The notes: generated from the letters alone by a model not told the origin. 39,198 bases of DNA from Azolla pinnata (GCA_037176905.1 JBBBWG010031275.1:1-39198); one strand, 5' to 3'. Positions 10,890 through 23,520 are shown, numbered from the stretch's first letter. Made by a program: numbers and translations.

Positions 10890-12571
10890 ACATGTGGAGT
10901 AAAGAGAAAGGCACCTCATAAAGGAGAGAAAGGAGAGAGAAGAGAGAAGATGAAAAAGAGGGTATATATTGATTTGAATAGTTACATACATCATAGCCTT
11001 AGGCCTATATATATAATATATATAGTCTGTTTGTATGTGGTACAAAGGGCATCATATAGTTTTATGGTGTGTATTTTTCGGAATACATTAGATATGTACC
11101 CAACACCCATAAATAGTAGTTAATAATTATTTATTTATTTATCGCTATTATCTAGCTTATATTTGAATAGGTTGGGCCTCATCTCTATCTACATCTTATA
11201 CCATTTACTTGGGGGCTGCATGTCCATCAAGAGAAAGTACAATAACGTTAAGGGCTATCTTGCGAGTTTTGAGACAATGATTATTGTTAGATCCTTTGTC
11301 ACAATTGTGAGAGGATGAAATAACCAAATTTGCAAGCATGTTATCAATCAATGTCTTATACAAGGCGAGTAACCCAATTTCAAATTTTGTTTAACATCAC
11401 AAAAAAAAATTGCAGCATTCTGTAGATCGCCTAATTACCCTCTTATACAAGGCGAGTATATAACCTCTATTTGTACGTGGTGGGTTGATTCCTACTAGCG
11501 TGCAAGTAATGTTCTCAATCCTTTTATTCACAAACGTAGTTTATCTCCAAACTCTAACCATATTTCTTGTCTATGTAGATTTTGATTCTCTTAAGTAGTC
11601 TTTCACCGACTAGCATCTCCACAAAACTACCTTGAAAATTTGGACGATCGGTTTATATCTAGATGAAGGTGATTTCTCTCTCTCTCTTAGTCCCTCTTTC
11701 CCTCTACGATGTCAAATCTATGTTAATAGAGGGAGTACTTGATCGCTCGATTTTCCATTGCATATATGTTGATCACATAGTTGGCTCTCTCCTGTCCTCC
11801 AGTTACATAATAGAATTATATTAACTACTAAAGATATAATAAAAGAAAACGAGAGTACGAAACAATTTAGGAGTTGCAAAACAAAAGATTTGGAACCTCT
11901 TAGAACGTTATAATCAACCCTCGCAACATTGAGTACTATACTTATACAAGAGTACATGCAAGCATATATCAATGCGAAAATGGAGAAATATGATTGAAAC
12001 GAAGAGCAACGAATGCAACAAAACAAAGTAATGACTGCTAAATGATATGATTCAAGCTAATGTAAGTTTTTGTTTCACTTTTACTTCTTATATATTGCAG
12101 CCTTTTTGCAATAAACTACTTTATATATATCTGATGACATTTGAGTTATTCCGTTTGTAGATAAGGGATTACATACCACATAAAAATATGATGAAAAGAT
12201 AGTGGTAAATCTTAGTACCAATGGGAGATGTTCTTCTTATACTCACAATCATAATAATGAGAACATTTCATAAATTAAAGTTACATTCAAAGATTTATGT
12301 ACAAGCTTAAACATGCAAGGTAGAGACACTTCTAATGTCTAGTGAGAAAAGTACTTTTTCATCACTCACATATTAATTATTATTTCTCATATGAATGACA
12401 TACACTATTTGGAATTTTATATAGGTTTCAAATATCTTGTAAGAGGCTCAACCTCACATTTACATTTTTAACTGAGTTTCTAACAACATTTATAACCCTA
12501 CACATTCAGACAAGCACAAAGGGTTTGAATTTATTTTTATAAGTATGGTTTGAATACAAGTTGCTCCTCTC
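10890..12571. other. AT-rich intergenic region, no gene seen
   Basis: No coding frame of convincing composition. A few short direct repeats occur (TTATACAAGGCGAGTA near 11353 and 11443). No terminal repeats or RNA genes recognised. Confidence 0.4.
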
Positions 12572-12574
12572 TAT

Positions 12575-14686
12575 CACTATAAAGTTTTGGGTTGTTGCCC
12601 CTCTGTCACGGTAAATTTTGTGTTAAAATTTCCATCAAATTTATCGTGAGCTTACCGCAAGATTTGACGCAAATTTTACTGCGACAAAGACGCATCACAT
12701 CTACTTCATGATTGACGTGCATTTGACGCGAAGTTTACCACAAATTTTGCTGCAAGAATTTTCATATAGTTACCGCGACATTACCATGTGTTTACCGCGA
12801 CGTAGATGTGACAGTCATAGCATATTTATTGGGCATTTGATGTGAATTTGTTGCAAATTTTTATTTTTTTAATTGTCAAACTTACAATGAACTTGTTGCA
12901 CAATTCTTGCATAGTTACCGCGAATTTTACCACGACATAGATGCGTAGTTACCACGACCTTGCTGCAAAATGTTTTCCCTAAACATTTACCGCGACCATA
13001 CTACATATTTGTTGCAACCTAGATGCAACCACATTGCACACATGCAAGATTTGAACCCAAAACCTCATTTGACAAAATCAAGTGGTCTATCTAATTGGTC
13101 ATGCATACAATTATATAATAAATATAGTAAATTTTGTCTTTATTATGATCCAAAATGTATACATATACAGATGAATATGTATGTATTCATGCATATACAT
13201 GTGAATATGCATGTATATATGCATATACAGATGAATACGCCTCTATCTATCTACAGATATGCATGTATGCATATATATTTACATGAATATGCACCAATGT
13301 ATGCATATACAAATGAATATATATGTATGTATGCATATACAAATGAAATATGCATGTATGTATGCATATACATGTGAATTTGCATTATACGCATGTACCT
13401 ACACACATAAAAATGCATGTATGTATATTTAGATCAATATGCATGTACCTTTGCATATACTCGTGGATATGCATGTATGTATGCATATACATGTAAATAT
13501 ACATGCATGTATTTCCCGTGAATATGCACGTATGTTATGCATATATAGGTGAATATGCATCATGCATGTACATATACACATGAAAATGCATGTATGCATG
13601 CATATTTTAAATGAATATACATGTATCTTATATGCATATACTAGTGAATATGCAATTATGTATGCATATAAAGGTGAATATGCAATTATGTATGCATATA
13701 AAGGTGAATATACATGTATGTATGCATATACAGATGAATATGCATGTATAGATGTATATACATGTGAGTATACATTTATATATGGATATTCCAATGAATA
13801 TGCATGTATGCATATCCAGGTGAATATGCATCATACATGTACATATACACATAAAAGTGCATGTATGCATGTCTATTTAGATGAGTATGCATGTATCTAT
13901 TAATGTACATGTGGATATGCATGTATGCATACGCATGCAGTTTAATATGCATATATGCATGCATATATAGGTGAATATGCATGTATGTATTCATATAGGT
14001 GACTATGCATGTATGTATGCATATACTGGTGAATATATAGGCATATATGCATATCTCAGAGTACATGCATGTGTGTTATGCATATACTGGTGAATACACA
14101 GGCATGTATGCATATCTCAGAGTACATGCATGTATGTTATGCATATAGAGGTGAATATGCATGTAAGTATTGACGAGAAATAGTCTGACCAAAATCTACT
14201 TTAGTTTGTCTGATAATTTGTGCTATGTAAATTTGGACTAACTAATGGAAGGATATTATTTTGAAAAAAAAAAGTATATAAAAATAAATTAAATTAATTT
14301 ATAATATTTCAAACATTTTATTGAATTTTCATTTGAATATTTTGTTATTTTTTAAGATTTTATTAATAAATTTTTAAATACTTTCTACCACTAGTTTACT
14401 GCGAGAATAGACACGTAGTTATTGCATGTTTATTGAGCAACTATTGCATGTTTATCATGCATTTTATTGCAAACGTTGTCATGATTGTAAACGCGAGTAA
14501 AACATACAGTAAATTCATGGCTATCATCACGATAAACTCGTGGCAAACTTTGCGGCTACTGTCGCGGTAAACTTTCAACAAAATGTTTTTGGTCCTTGAC
14601 GCGACCATAACCGCAACTTAAATTGCTAAAAAACAAATGAAATTTCGTGGTTACAATCGCATCAAACTCAAAATTACCTTGTAGTG
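12575..14686. mobile_element. Non-autonomous CACTA (En/Spm) transposon
   Basis: The left terminus is CACTATAAAG. The right terminus, read on the minus strand, is CACTACAAGG. Both are flanked by the 3-bp direct repeat TAT (12572-12574 and 14687-14689), as expected for CACTA elements. The subterminal regions (12600-13010 and 14390-14660) are full of degenerate TTACCGCGA-type words. On the left these are mainly on the plus strand and on the right as the reverse complement (GTCGCGGTAAA near 14565), as expected for subterminal transposase-binding repeats. The interior is a 30-bp minisatellite. No transposase coding is visible, so mobilisation would need a transposase supplied elsewhere. Confidence 0.8.
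13150..14170. repeat. About 30-bp TATGCATGTATG minisatellite inside the CACTA element
   Basis: Units like GTGAATATGCAATTATGTAT are reiterated over about 1 kb, with a period of 30 bp in the best-preserved part (13653-13740). Since 30 is a multiple of three, long frames arise on both strands. They encode only Tyr/Met/His/Ile-rich repeats and are not genes. Confidence 0.9.
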
Positions 14687-14717
14687 TATTGCTCATTCCA
14701 TTTGGATAGTTGATCTA

Positions 14718-15450
14718 GTTTGGATAGAACTTGTGCGAATGGGAAAGAGCAAAGAAATGTATCCAGATTTGTTCCACCATTTATCAAGTTGGTCTTTAAC
14801 TCTTTATTGCACGTTGGTCATTGGACAATTTGGACAATTGTCAACTTTTATGACAATGGTATGAAATTTTTGAAAGAGAGGATCTTATACATAGATCTTG
14901 TATTCAAGTTTGGATGGAACTTGTGCAAACAGGAAAGAGCAAAGAAATGTAATCAAATTTGTTCCACCATCTATAAAGTTGGTTTTATCTCTTTACTACA
15001 CGATAATCATTAGACAATTTTGACAATTGTCAATTTTCATGCCAATGGTATGGAAGTTTTATAAGAGAAGGGATTTTGTACATAGATCTTGTATTCATGT
15101 TTTGATGGAGCTTGTGCAAATGGGAAAAAACAAAGAAATAAATGTATTTAAATTTGTTCCACCATCTATCAAGTTGGTTTTTGTCTCTTTATTACACGAT
15201 AAGCATTCGACAATTTTGACAATTGTCAATTTTCATGCCAATGGTACAAAAGTTTTAAAAGGGAAGGAACGGATCTTGTACATGGATCTTATATTCAAGT
15301 TTGGATATGGGTTGTGAAAATGTATTCAAATTTGCTTCACCATCTCTTTATTGCATGTTGGTCATTAGACAATTTGGACAATTGTCAATTTTTATGGCAA
15401 TGGTATGAAAGTTTTGAATGAGAAGGGATCTTGTACATGGATCTTCTCAA
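14718..15450 (+). repeat. About 190-bp tandem repeat, four copies
   Basis: Copies begin near 14719, 14911, 15099 and 15300 (TTTGGATGGAACTTGTGCAAA). Each contains GACAATTGTCAA and GATCTTGTACATAGATCTTG. The last copy is shortened. The array starts about 30 bp beyond the right end of the CACTA element. Confidence 0.85.
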
Positions 15451-16743
15451 TAATCCCCCTATTGATCCCTCAATGACTGTAATAATCTAACGTCAAGTGA
15501 AGAGTGTGGGAAATAGTGGCAGAGATAGAGTAATTTTGAAAAATATCTGGCCAATACATATTACCATACCTTGCAACCTAACAATACAAGTCATGGTTTC
15601 TATGGTATGAATTGCATTCCCATAATGGTTAAAACGTGGCTATAAGGCATCAAGGCTAAAAAAGTTTTATGTCAAACCCATTTTGTATAGTTTTATGATC
15701 CACATTAGTTACATTAATCTTCTAATACTAGTACTAAAATCTTTTATTTATGTTAGAGCACTAAGAGGTGGTTTTTACATGAAGATGTACAAGAATTGCA
15801 TGATAAGATTTCAAGATGGGCAATGCATGTTGTAGCCATACAAATATGGATAATGAAAGGTTTCAGCAAACTCAATTGATAATTTGGAACTCTATTTTTA
15901 GAATTGTTGAAGCAAAGTTATATATGTCATGTACAAGTAAATTTTTAGAATGGACTTTTTCTATAATTTGATGCAATTTTTGCATATTGACTCATTATAA
16001 TTATGTAATGTTTCTATAAAATAGGACCTGAATAGTGGATTGTGATAATTTTCACTTGCTATGAAATTATATACTGAGAGTTTTATAACAATTTGAGGCA
16101 ATATTATGCATACGTGTTTCTTTATAGTTATGTAATGTCTCTAATTTCGTAGTGTGTTTTAACTTGTTATGTGTGATAGTTTTAGGCTTAATATGTAAAA
16201 TGATGGCATTTCAATGTGTCCTTCGTGATGGTTCTGCTGAAACAATTTCCAAAGTTGATCGCCTTACAAGGTTCTTATGATTATATCGTGGATTAGTGCT
16301 TTCAGGAGTATTCTTCTTCTCGAATACGTTTACACGTGAACCTTACAATTGCTTCCAATCTGTAATAGGAATGGATAACATGACACAAAGACGTTTCGTT
16401 TTTTTTTCAAGCTAAAAATGACATTTTTACCGATTTTTATTCGAATCTAAGTATGATTCTTATCCTCTTGGTATTATGAGGAGAAAAGTAGCACAAATTC
16501 TAATGGACTCATCTTACATTCATAAAACATTTCTACATTGTATGTAAAATCAAGTGCGACCCGCTTTTCACAAGCCTCAACACCATGGTAGTGCTAGTAT
16601 AACATCAGAAGCCAAATTCTCATCCATGATACAAAGTAGACATGCTCCAAGTTTGAAGTTGTTGAGATGATCCACAAAGTTGTTGAGATAATCAATGGCA
16701 GTCTCATTAAGCCCCAACTTCTCGATTTCACACCATTGTTATT
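15451..16743. other. AT-rich intergenic region, no gene seen
   Basis: I found no coding frame, terminal repeat or RNA gene that I can support. Confidence 0.4.
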
Positions 16744-16905
16744 ACATTGTTATCGCTTGTCTTAAATCAGGGAGCACTGCGTAAATCACATTGTTATCGC
16801 TTGTCTTAAATCGGGGAGCACTGCTTAAAATCACATTGTTATCGCTGTCATAAATCAGGATGCACTGCTTAAATCACATTGTTATCGCTTGTCTTAACCT
16901 ATATA
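16744..16905 (+). repeat. 43-45-bp tandem repeat
   Basis: The word ACATTGTTATCGC recurs at 16744, 16788, 16833 and 16876 with similar downstream sequence (CTTAAATCAGGGAGCACTGC). The fourth copy is partial. Confidence 0.9.
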
Positions 16906-17440
16906 AAGCATCAAAATAATGAGCAAGTCTAAACCTAAACAATGCAGAAGCATGAATAATAACCAGGAAACATACACAAGGAACCAAAATATTTTGACTC
17001 GTTATTAAATTTTCCAACGCATTACAAAACATAACACTTGATTCAAGATTACCTATGTTTCGTAGGAAAGCCGTAGCCTGATTTTGGAAGCATAAACTTC
17101 ACTTACAATAGTCCCAGATTCATGCAACAATGTGAACCATCTCTCTCCTCCTCCATCACTTGAATCATATTGTTATCGCTTGCCTTAACCTACATAAAAC
17201 ATCATAATAATGAGGAAGTCTAAACCTAGATAATGAGGAGGCATGGATAAAAACCAGGAAACATACACAATGAACCAAAATGTTTTGACACGTTACAAAA
17301 CATAGCACTTGATTCAAGATAACCTATGTTTCCAACGAAACCCAAAGCCTGACTTCGGGAACATAAACTTCACTTATAACAGTCTCGAATCCATGCAACA
17401 ATGTGAACCATATCTCTCCACCACCATTATTAGGATATGT
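16880..17440 (+). repeat. 291-bp tandem duplication
   Basis: The block beginning TTATCGCTTGTCTTAACCTA at 16882 recurs at 17173 with many substitutions and small indels. Both copies contain ACCAGGAAACATACACAA and CATGCAACAATGTGAACCAT. Its start overlaps the end of the 44-bp array. Confidence 0.85.
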
Positions 17441-18047
17441 AATGTCATTGATCTCAACTTCCAAATGGGTTGTCTTACACGACCTTCTCGTGGAAAATCC
17501 ATTCAAACCCTGTTGTGCACCCGACTAGAAGAGACTGCTCTAGAGAGCGCGAGGCCGTCGAGAACATCTCATGGCTAGAGTCGTCCAAAGTACTCTCTTC
17601 CAGATAGGTTCCCATTTCCGACCGTCTCATGAACAAGCCAGCCATTCGAACGCTGTTGTTCTTCCCATGGGACTGGCGAAACCAGAAGCTTCAAGCAAGC
17701 TCTCACTCAGCAGTTCGGTTCGCAGCCTTTGATGTAAACAGAGCGGGGAAAAAGAACTGCAAGAAATGCGAGGCTCTCGTTCATTCATAATCACGTCCTA
17801 CAGCAACCGCCAAAAGATCCATTGATTCCGATCGATTCGTGCATCGATGAAACACGATACGGGCGAAACAAGAGCTAATCGCTCTGAATTCAACAGAGCT
17901 TTGTCTGCTAATAGCTCTGAATTCAACAGAGCTCTGCAACAGCAGCATCAACAGCAGAATCGGCTGTTTCAGTTTTTTTCCGACGGAAAAAAGGATTTGT
18001 TCGTGAATGAAATACAACCGGAAACGTTGAAGAAGAAGAAGGGGGAA
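17441..18047 (+). other. Probable promoter and 5' leader of the PORR gene
   Basis: The composition rises in GC towards the gene. A 33-bp tandem pair (17873-17937, GCTCTGAATTCAACAGAGCT core, itself a short inverted repeat) lies in the leader. An in-frame ATG at 17847 precedes the chosen start without a stop between them. The resulting Ser/Asn/Gln-rich extension looks like translated leader. Confidence 0.4.
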
Positions 18048-19379
18048 ATGGCAGAGAATCGGGCGATGGCGACGAGACTGAGGATGCTCTGCAGACGCCA
18101 TAGCCAGCTGCGGGCCCGAGCTCGCCATCGCAGCGCGGCGCACGCGCTTCTGCACAGCCGCTTCTACTGCTCCCCCATCCCGGGCATGTCGAGGAAGTCC
18201 CGGGAGCGCGTCTTCGAAGACTTGGTGGAGTCTGACAAACCCTACAAGAAGGTCATGGCCCTCAAGGACGTCCTCCTCAGAGAACCGGAGAACGTCGTCC
18301 GCCTGTCTGAGCTCGGGAGCTCGGTCCGTGCCCGCGTCGGCCTCGCCGGTAAGTCCCGCTTCGTGACCCTGATGTCCAAGCACCCCTCCGTGTTCGATCT
18401 CCACAAGGATGAAGACAATCATCTGTGGTGCGGGTTCACGCCCCGAGCTCAGATCCTGGTGGATTCGGAGATAGCCCTGGCCAAACGCTACGAGGAGGCT
18501 GTGGGGGTTCACAATCTGCGCAAGCTTCTGATGATGTCGGTGGAGCATCGCATCCGTGTTCCGAAGCTCGCTCAACTGCGCCGTGACCTTGGCCTCCCCA
18601 CAGATTTCCACGACAGGATGATCTACGCTTACCCCGATTACTTCAGGGTCACCGAAGAGAGGTACCGGAACGAAGATGGCCCTGTCCTCGAGCTCATCTC
18701 CTGGGATCCATCCCTCGCTGTAACGAGCCTCGAATCTGGAGGTGAATTGAATGCAGCTGGTCAGCCTTTGTTCAAGATGTGCGTCAACAAGTCTCTTCGC
18801 CTGTCGAAGAAACAATGGGATGGGATCGAAAGGTTCCAAGCGCATCATTTCATCTCTCCGTACCAGGATTCGAAAGAATTCGACAAGAATACTCCGGTCT
18901 TCGAGAAGAGACAAGTGGCCCTTGTGCACGAAATACTCAGCATGACGATCGAGAAGAAGACTGTTGTCGATTATCTTACGCACTTCCGCAAAGAATACAG
19001 GCTCCCGCACAGCGTTCTTGCCCTCGCGCTTCGGCACCCCTCCATTTTCTATGTCTCTCGGAAAGGTGGCAGGTTCACAATTTTCTTGAAGGAGGCATAT
19101 GAAGATGGGAAGCTCATCAGAAAGAACGAGTGGAATGTGCTAAAAGATCAGTACTTCGATCTCATTAATGCCAATAAATCAAAGAGTAGCACTGTTTCCT
19201 CCTCTCTTATGGATGCCTATACCTGCAATCTCGATGAAGTCCAAGTCAGAGAAACAGCAGAACCTGTGGTCCAAAGCTGTGATGTGGATGCAGATTTTGA
19301 TGCCCTCTTAGCCCTATGCCGGAAAATGAAGAAGCGTACTGAAACTGTTGAATATGAAGAACAATGTGAGGGAGGCTAG
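18048..19379 (+). CDS. PORR-domain organellar RNA-binding protein
   Basis: Intronless, 443 residues from the ATG at 18048. The next in-frame ATG (18066) is equally plausible. The N-terminus is Arg-rich with almost no acid (RLRMLCRRHSQLRARARHR), as in a mitochondrial or plastid presequence, and ends near SRFYCSPIPG. The PORR domain follows over about residues 50-385: KVMALKDVLLREPENVVRL, FVTLMSKHPSVFDL, LPTDFHDRMIYAYPDYFRV, SILSM-type helices and LALRHPSIFYVSRKGG. The acidic tail ends in EEQCEGG. Plant PORR proteins (WTF1/RPD1 relatives) bind organelle introns and promote group II intron splicing. The exact target cannot be read from sequence. Length is typical. The long minus-strand frame over the same DNA is a shadow. 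Confidence 0.85.
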   Translation: MAENRAMATRLRMLCRRHSQLRARARHRSAAHALLHSRFYCSPIPGMSRKSRERVFEDLVESDKPYKKVMALKDVLLREPENVVRLSELGSSVRARVGLAGKSRFVTLMSKHPSVFDLHKDEDNHLWCGFTPRAQILVDSEIALAKRYEEAVGVHNLRKLLMMSVEHRIRVPKLAQLRRDLGLPTDFHDRMIYAYPDYFRVTEERYRNEDGPVLELISWDPSLAVTSLESGGELNAAGQPLFKMCVNKSLRLSKKQWDGIERFQAHHFISPYQDSKEFDKNTPVFEKRQVALVHEILSMTIEKKTVVDYLTHFRKEYRLPHSVLALALRHPSIFYVSRKGGRFTIFLKEAYEDGKLIRKNEWNVLKDQYFDLINANKSKSSTVSSSLMDAYTCNLDEVQVRETAEPVVQSCDVDADFDALLALCRKMKKRTETVEYEEQCEGG

Positions 19380-21599
19380 GACCCATCAGATGATGGAAAT
19401 GATCATGGTGCCCATGCTAGGTGCACCGACGAAGATGATTCTTGTGCATCTTCTGAGAACGATGAAGGATATCAACTGAGAATCCAAAGAGTACAATGTA
19501 GACCATCAGTCTGGATTGCGAGGTTTGGCTAAACATAACGATGTGAACTTCTTTCAAATGAAAGGTATTTCAAGTTTACACGTGGATGCTATCAGACTAA
19601 TCAAGCAAGAGTTCCTCTGTCAAAATGGGAACTCCTGAAGTAAATGCAGTGGTCTCACATTGAATATCGAGTATCCTTTGACTGATACTTTTCAATAGCG
19701 AAACTGGGAGAGTTTGTCAAGAAATACGGAAGATGGCCTGGTGAAAGATAATTTTGGGGAGTCCTGCATCATGGATTATCTGTCATCAAAGATGTGCTTG
19801 TTATGCAGTATTATGTGCTTATCTACAGTAATTGTGATTAATTTCTGCTAAGGAGAACTTCCTGTGATATGGGTTACCAGCATGCTTCACATCTGGGCAT
19901 AAATACAGGATTTTTTCAACCCAGAGAATTTGGAAGCATCGAAACATTATTCTAGATTTCTTCAAAGGCTGGCAGCCAACAACCGCAATAGAGAATAAAG
20001 GGGGGACGACTCACGAGTTCAAATTTCCCATGTAATTTACTGGAAAGAGGATGAATGGAGTACATATAATTTACATGATTGGCATGTGGAAAAGCTCAGC
20101 GATATTTCATTGGTTTTCCATGTTATGCGAGGAAAGTTGATATCATATCTTTCATGACATGCAACCGAGATAGGCCATGATCACATCAGTCCAAAATTGT
20201 TGCCCATATGTTCGGCTAAAAAGCTATTGAGCTTCTCAGTTTTGAAAATCATGGAAACTGTATCCTCGAGGGTCAAACAATACCTGTTTGATGAAAAGTG
20301 AAATTGAAATCACCTGCATTGGAAAAGGCCAATGGTTAAGTCATTGGGATGTCGAAATTGTATAGGGTTATCAACTCATTTTACTTTCCGTATTGTATGC
20401 TTACATTCTCATTTACAAACTATGCCCAATCAATCTCAATGTATCTAGCTTACATGCGGTTGTTATGATGAGTCGATGTTCTACTTCATATTCTTTACCT
20501 TGTGCTAGTATGTATTAATTTCTTAAATAAAATAATGTCTTAAATATTTAAACTTAGATGGATGTGGTTGGGATCACTTATAAACATATATTAATTAAGT
20601 ACTCAACAATAAAAGGCTGAATAAGCCCATCAATTACTTGCTTATTGCAAGCATTGTTGATTATGTATCGGTAGGACTGTCTGCAGATGGAGTCATGTTG
20701 TGTTATACTATGAACGAATGGTAGAAAACTGAGGACAAGGTTGAAGGGGGATGGAGCAATTTTAGAATGTATATTATAAATGAGGATACCCTTGTAGTCA
20801 TCGATAAGAGACAAAGAAGATGATAAGGGAGAGTTCATTAAGATGAGATTATATGAATATGGTTCAAATTTGAAACCCCCGATGAAATTCCCACTATGTA
20901 GTTGGTTGTTATATATTGCTTGTGTTTATGCATGTTTGCATAGAGATCAAACATTTTCTAACCTAGAAAATGATATTACTTCTTTTTTCCTTTTTGGGGA
21001 GACAATATATCCTCTCATTAGTTAAGAAAATAATGTTACTTCTTTTTTATAATTAATATATTGTCATTAGTTATAAACATATGCCATAAAGGCTACAATT
21101 GTCATCAAGGTTACAATCTTACAGAAAACATTTTGTAAAGAGCAGTTAAGAGGGATGGAACACCAATCTAGGAGGTGAATGATTCCACTTAAAGAGATCT
21201 AGTATCATAGAATAGAAAGGATAGTTATCCCACTACAAATGAAAGCTATAACGTCTCCTTTCTTCTTTCTAAGAATGTCCCTGGATAGTAATATAATATT
21301 CCATAGTGGAAAATATTACTTCTAACCAAACTTCTGTTATGGCGTCCATTAGAGGGATTCGTTTACCTTAAAACAACCTTGAACATCTTAGCTTCTAAAA
21401 TGTCCATAATGTAGTACTACTAAGTATCTCCCAAAATGGAGTGAGCTTTGCATTACTTCTTCATGTTTATAAAGATGTAAGGTCATCATTACCAACGATC
21501 CCTTGCTAACCTGAAACATGTGACTAGCTAGCATACTATTATAGTTAAGTAATGACCATGTTGTTGATCCCCAAGACAGTGTGCAACAATTCCCGCATC
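19380..21599. other. 3' flank and AT-rich intergenic region, no gene seen
   Basis: The first few hundred bases are probably the PORR 3' untranslated region. The rest holds only short unsupported frames. Around 21390-21600 the minus strand may continue the LINE relic to the right. Confidence 0.4.
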
Positions 21600-22845
21600 T
21601 CATAAAGATCTAGAGAACGCGCTTCTAAATTTGAATCACATGCTCAAAAACATTCACCTAAAGTTTCTACACCTTAGCCACAATGTGGGCAATCAAATGG
21701 TCTCCCTACTGATAAAGCTCAATGCGATTGAACTACACCAATAATTTTGCGCTTGACTCCTTCCCCAAAGTTGTCTCTAGAAGTTTTGTCGAAATTCATA
21801 AGAAACATCATTATCATTTTTATATTTTAATGTTGCATGTTGAGAGTCTTTCCCTCGAGGTAGAATCTTTCTTCTTAATTTTATCGTGTACTTAAAAAAG
21901 GTAATGGATCCATTACCATAATGTTGGAAAGGATCAATCCAACTATATTCTCTTGGATCCAATTGTAAATAAATGAGGGCACAATCTTCCTACACCCACA
22001 TTTTCTAACGGGGTTACATTAACTCTAGAGGAGGATCAAAATACCACTCTATTCTAGAAAAGGTAATTATTCTTACTTGTTGAATACAACCTATTTCATC
22101 TCTAGTGGTCATTTTATAAGTTACTTTTATCTCTTTATCCAACCAATCCTTTAAATGGAACTTTATCGATTACTAATGTGCATGCTTCACTGCTGTCAAT
22201 TGTCCTATTGAAAAACGGTCAAACCAGCCTTGTTGTAAGTTATTATCCCTTGCAACAACAAGAGAGAAAAGAGTATATGTAGCCAATTGGCAAATGTTTT
22301 TATTTAATACTAAAGAGTGGATCTTAAAAATAAAATAAAATAAGAGAAGAAAGAATCGTACCAATTTCACTAGCCATGTTATGGTTCCCTTTAACTTTCT
22401 AATGATATTATCATGATTCTCCCCGTTGTGAAGGGAGAAGGCTTGTTATTCTTAGATGGATTCCCCTGGTACAATTGCAAGTGAACCCCACATTAACTTC
22501 AATTGTTCTCCTAACATTAAGCCATTCGGAAGGGTTAAGTGTGGATTCCATGATATGGGATGACACAAGACCCCTGAGAATCAAACCTTCTCAAATTTTA
22601 CTCTATGCTCGCCATATTCTATTAATAAAACAATCTACCCATTTCTAAGAGCAAGGAATTTCCTTCTTTTATTGAATATCCAAACATTGAGCTTCCATGG
22701 TTTCTTTGTTGTAGGAGCACCTTGTGCTAAACAATTTCTAAGAAAGTACTTCTATATTTATTTTCCGGGTTCAAGTCCCCAAACAATCAGTTTTGCAAGA
22801 AGTGCCCTACTCTGATCCACAAGATCCACAATATATAATATTACT
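21600..22845 (-). mobile_element. LINE retrotransposon relic, 3' part of ORF2
   Basis: On the minus strand, DLVDQSRALLAKLIVWGLEP near 22780-22832 resembles the post-reverse-transcriptase region of plant LINE ORF2. About 1.1 kb further on, CPHCG..VETLGECF.ACD (about 21640-21700) resembles the zf-RVT zinc-binding motif, followed by LYEMRELLHT. Frames are broken by many stops and shifts, so it is long dead. Without a search the family is inferred from motifs only. Confidence 0.5.
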
Positions 22846-22849
22846 TCTT

Positions 22850-23520
22850 TTGCAACTAAAGGAAAATTTATAGTCTTGGGTGATATGAATATGCACACAA
22901 GAAATTTGTAATATGATATACAAGAACGTTCCGACTCACATATCTCAAGGGTGCAAGAGAATATACAAATGTATAGTCGCTCTTTTATTGAACTAGATTA
23001 ATATAAAAAATTATTTTGCAAATGTGTAGAAGTATCAGACTATTTATTGCAAAAGGTAATAGAAATAATATGATTAATTGTATGCTACTTTCTAAAGGTA
23101 TCCTCAATCGTATACAAGTGTTATAACTTTATCCTTGTCGTTTTTTTTTTCAAGTGATCAGATTTTCATGTCAATGTTTGGGATGATATATCATATTTGA
23201 ACATTGCCCTAAAAGAGCAGCTACATATTTTCAAATGATCAATGATAGGATACAAATGACCACCAAATTACAAAGTGATGCTACAATCAAATGCGAATTG
23301 GAAGTTTTATCAAATTTGTTCTCTCATGCACAAGAAAATCTTTTCTAACTAAGAAATACAGTTTCATCAAATTGTCTCGCTAACAGATTGTCTAGAATGT
23401 CAAGAATTTGGGATCGGACAAATTGTTTTCAAACGCAACGTTTGTGAGAATGCTCTATTAAACATTATGAGTTCAGAAGGAGCATTAGGAGAATGAGTGT
23501 AATTGATCACGCGAAGTTAT
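22850..23520 (+). mobile_element. LINE relic, endonuclease and linker part, opposite orientation
   Basis: On the plus strand GKFIVLGDMNMHTRNL at 22861-22908 matches the LGDFN motif of APE-type LINE endonucleases. After several stops, a linker-like stretch (KLQSDATIKCELEVLSNLF, then WDRTNCFQ) resembles the region between endonuclease and reverse transcriptase. It abuts the minus-strand relic head to head. Confidence 0.5.

Noticed and set aside
12970..14066. Several open frames of 80-135 codons on both strands
   Set aside because: They are translations of the 30-bp minisatellite inside the CACTA element. The period is a multiple of three, so frames stay open by chance.
16744..16905. Regular direct repeats suggestive of a CRISPR array
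   Set aside because: The 43-45-bp units are contiguous with no unique spacers, and the context is a plant nuclear genome.
17781..19037. 418-codon minus-strand open frame opposite the PORR gene
   Set aside because: Its composition is what GC-rich antisense of a coding gene gives, and it has no domain. The plus strand carries clear PORR motifs.
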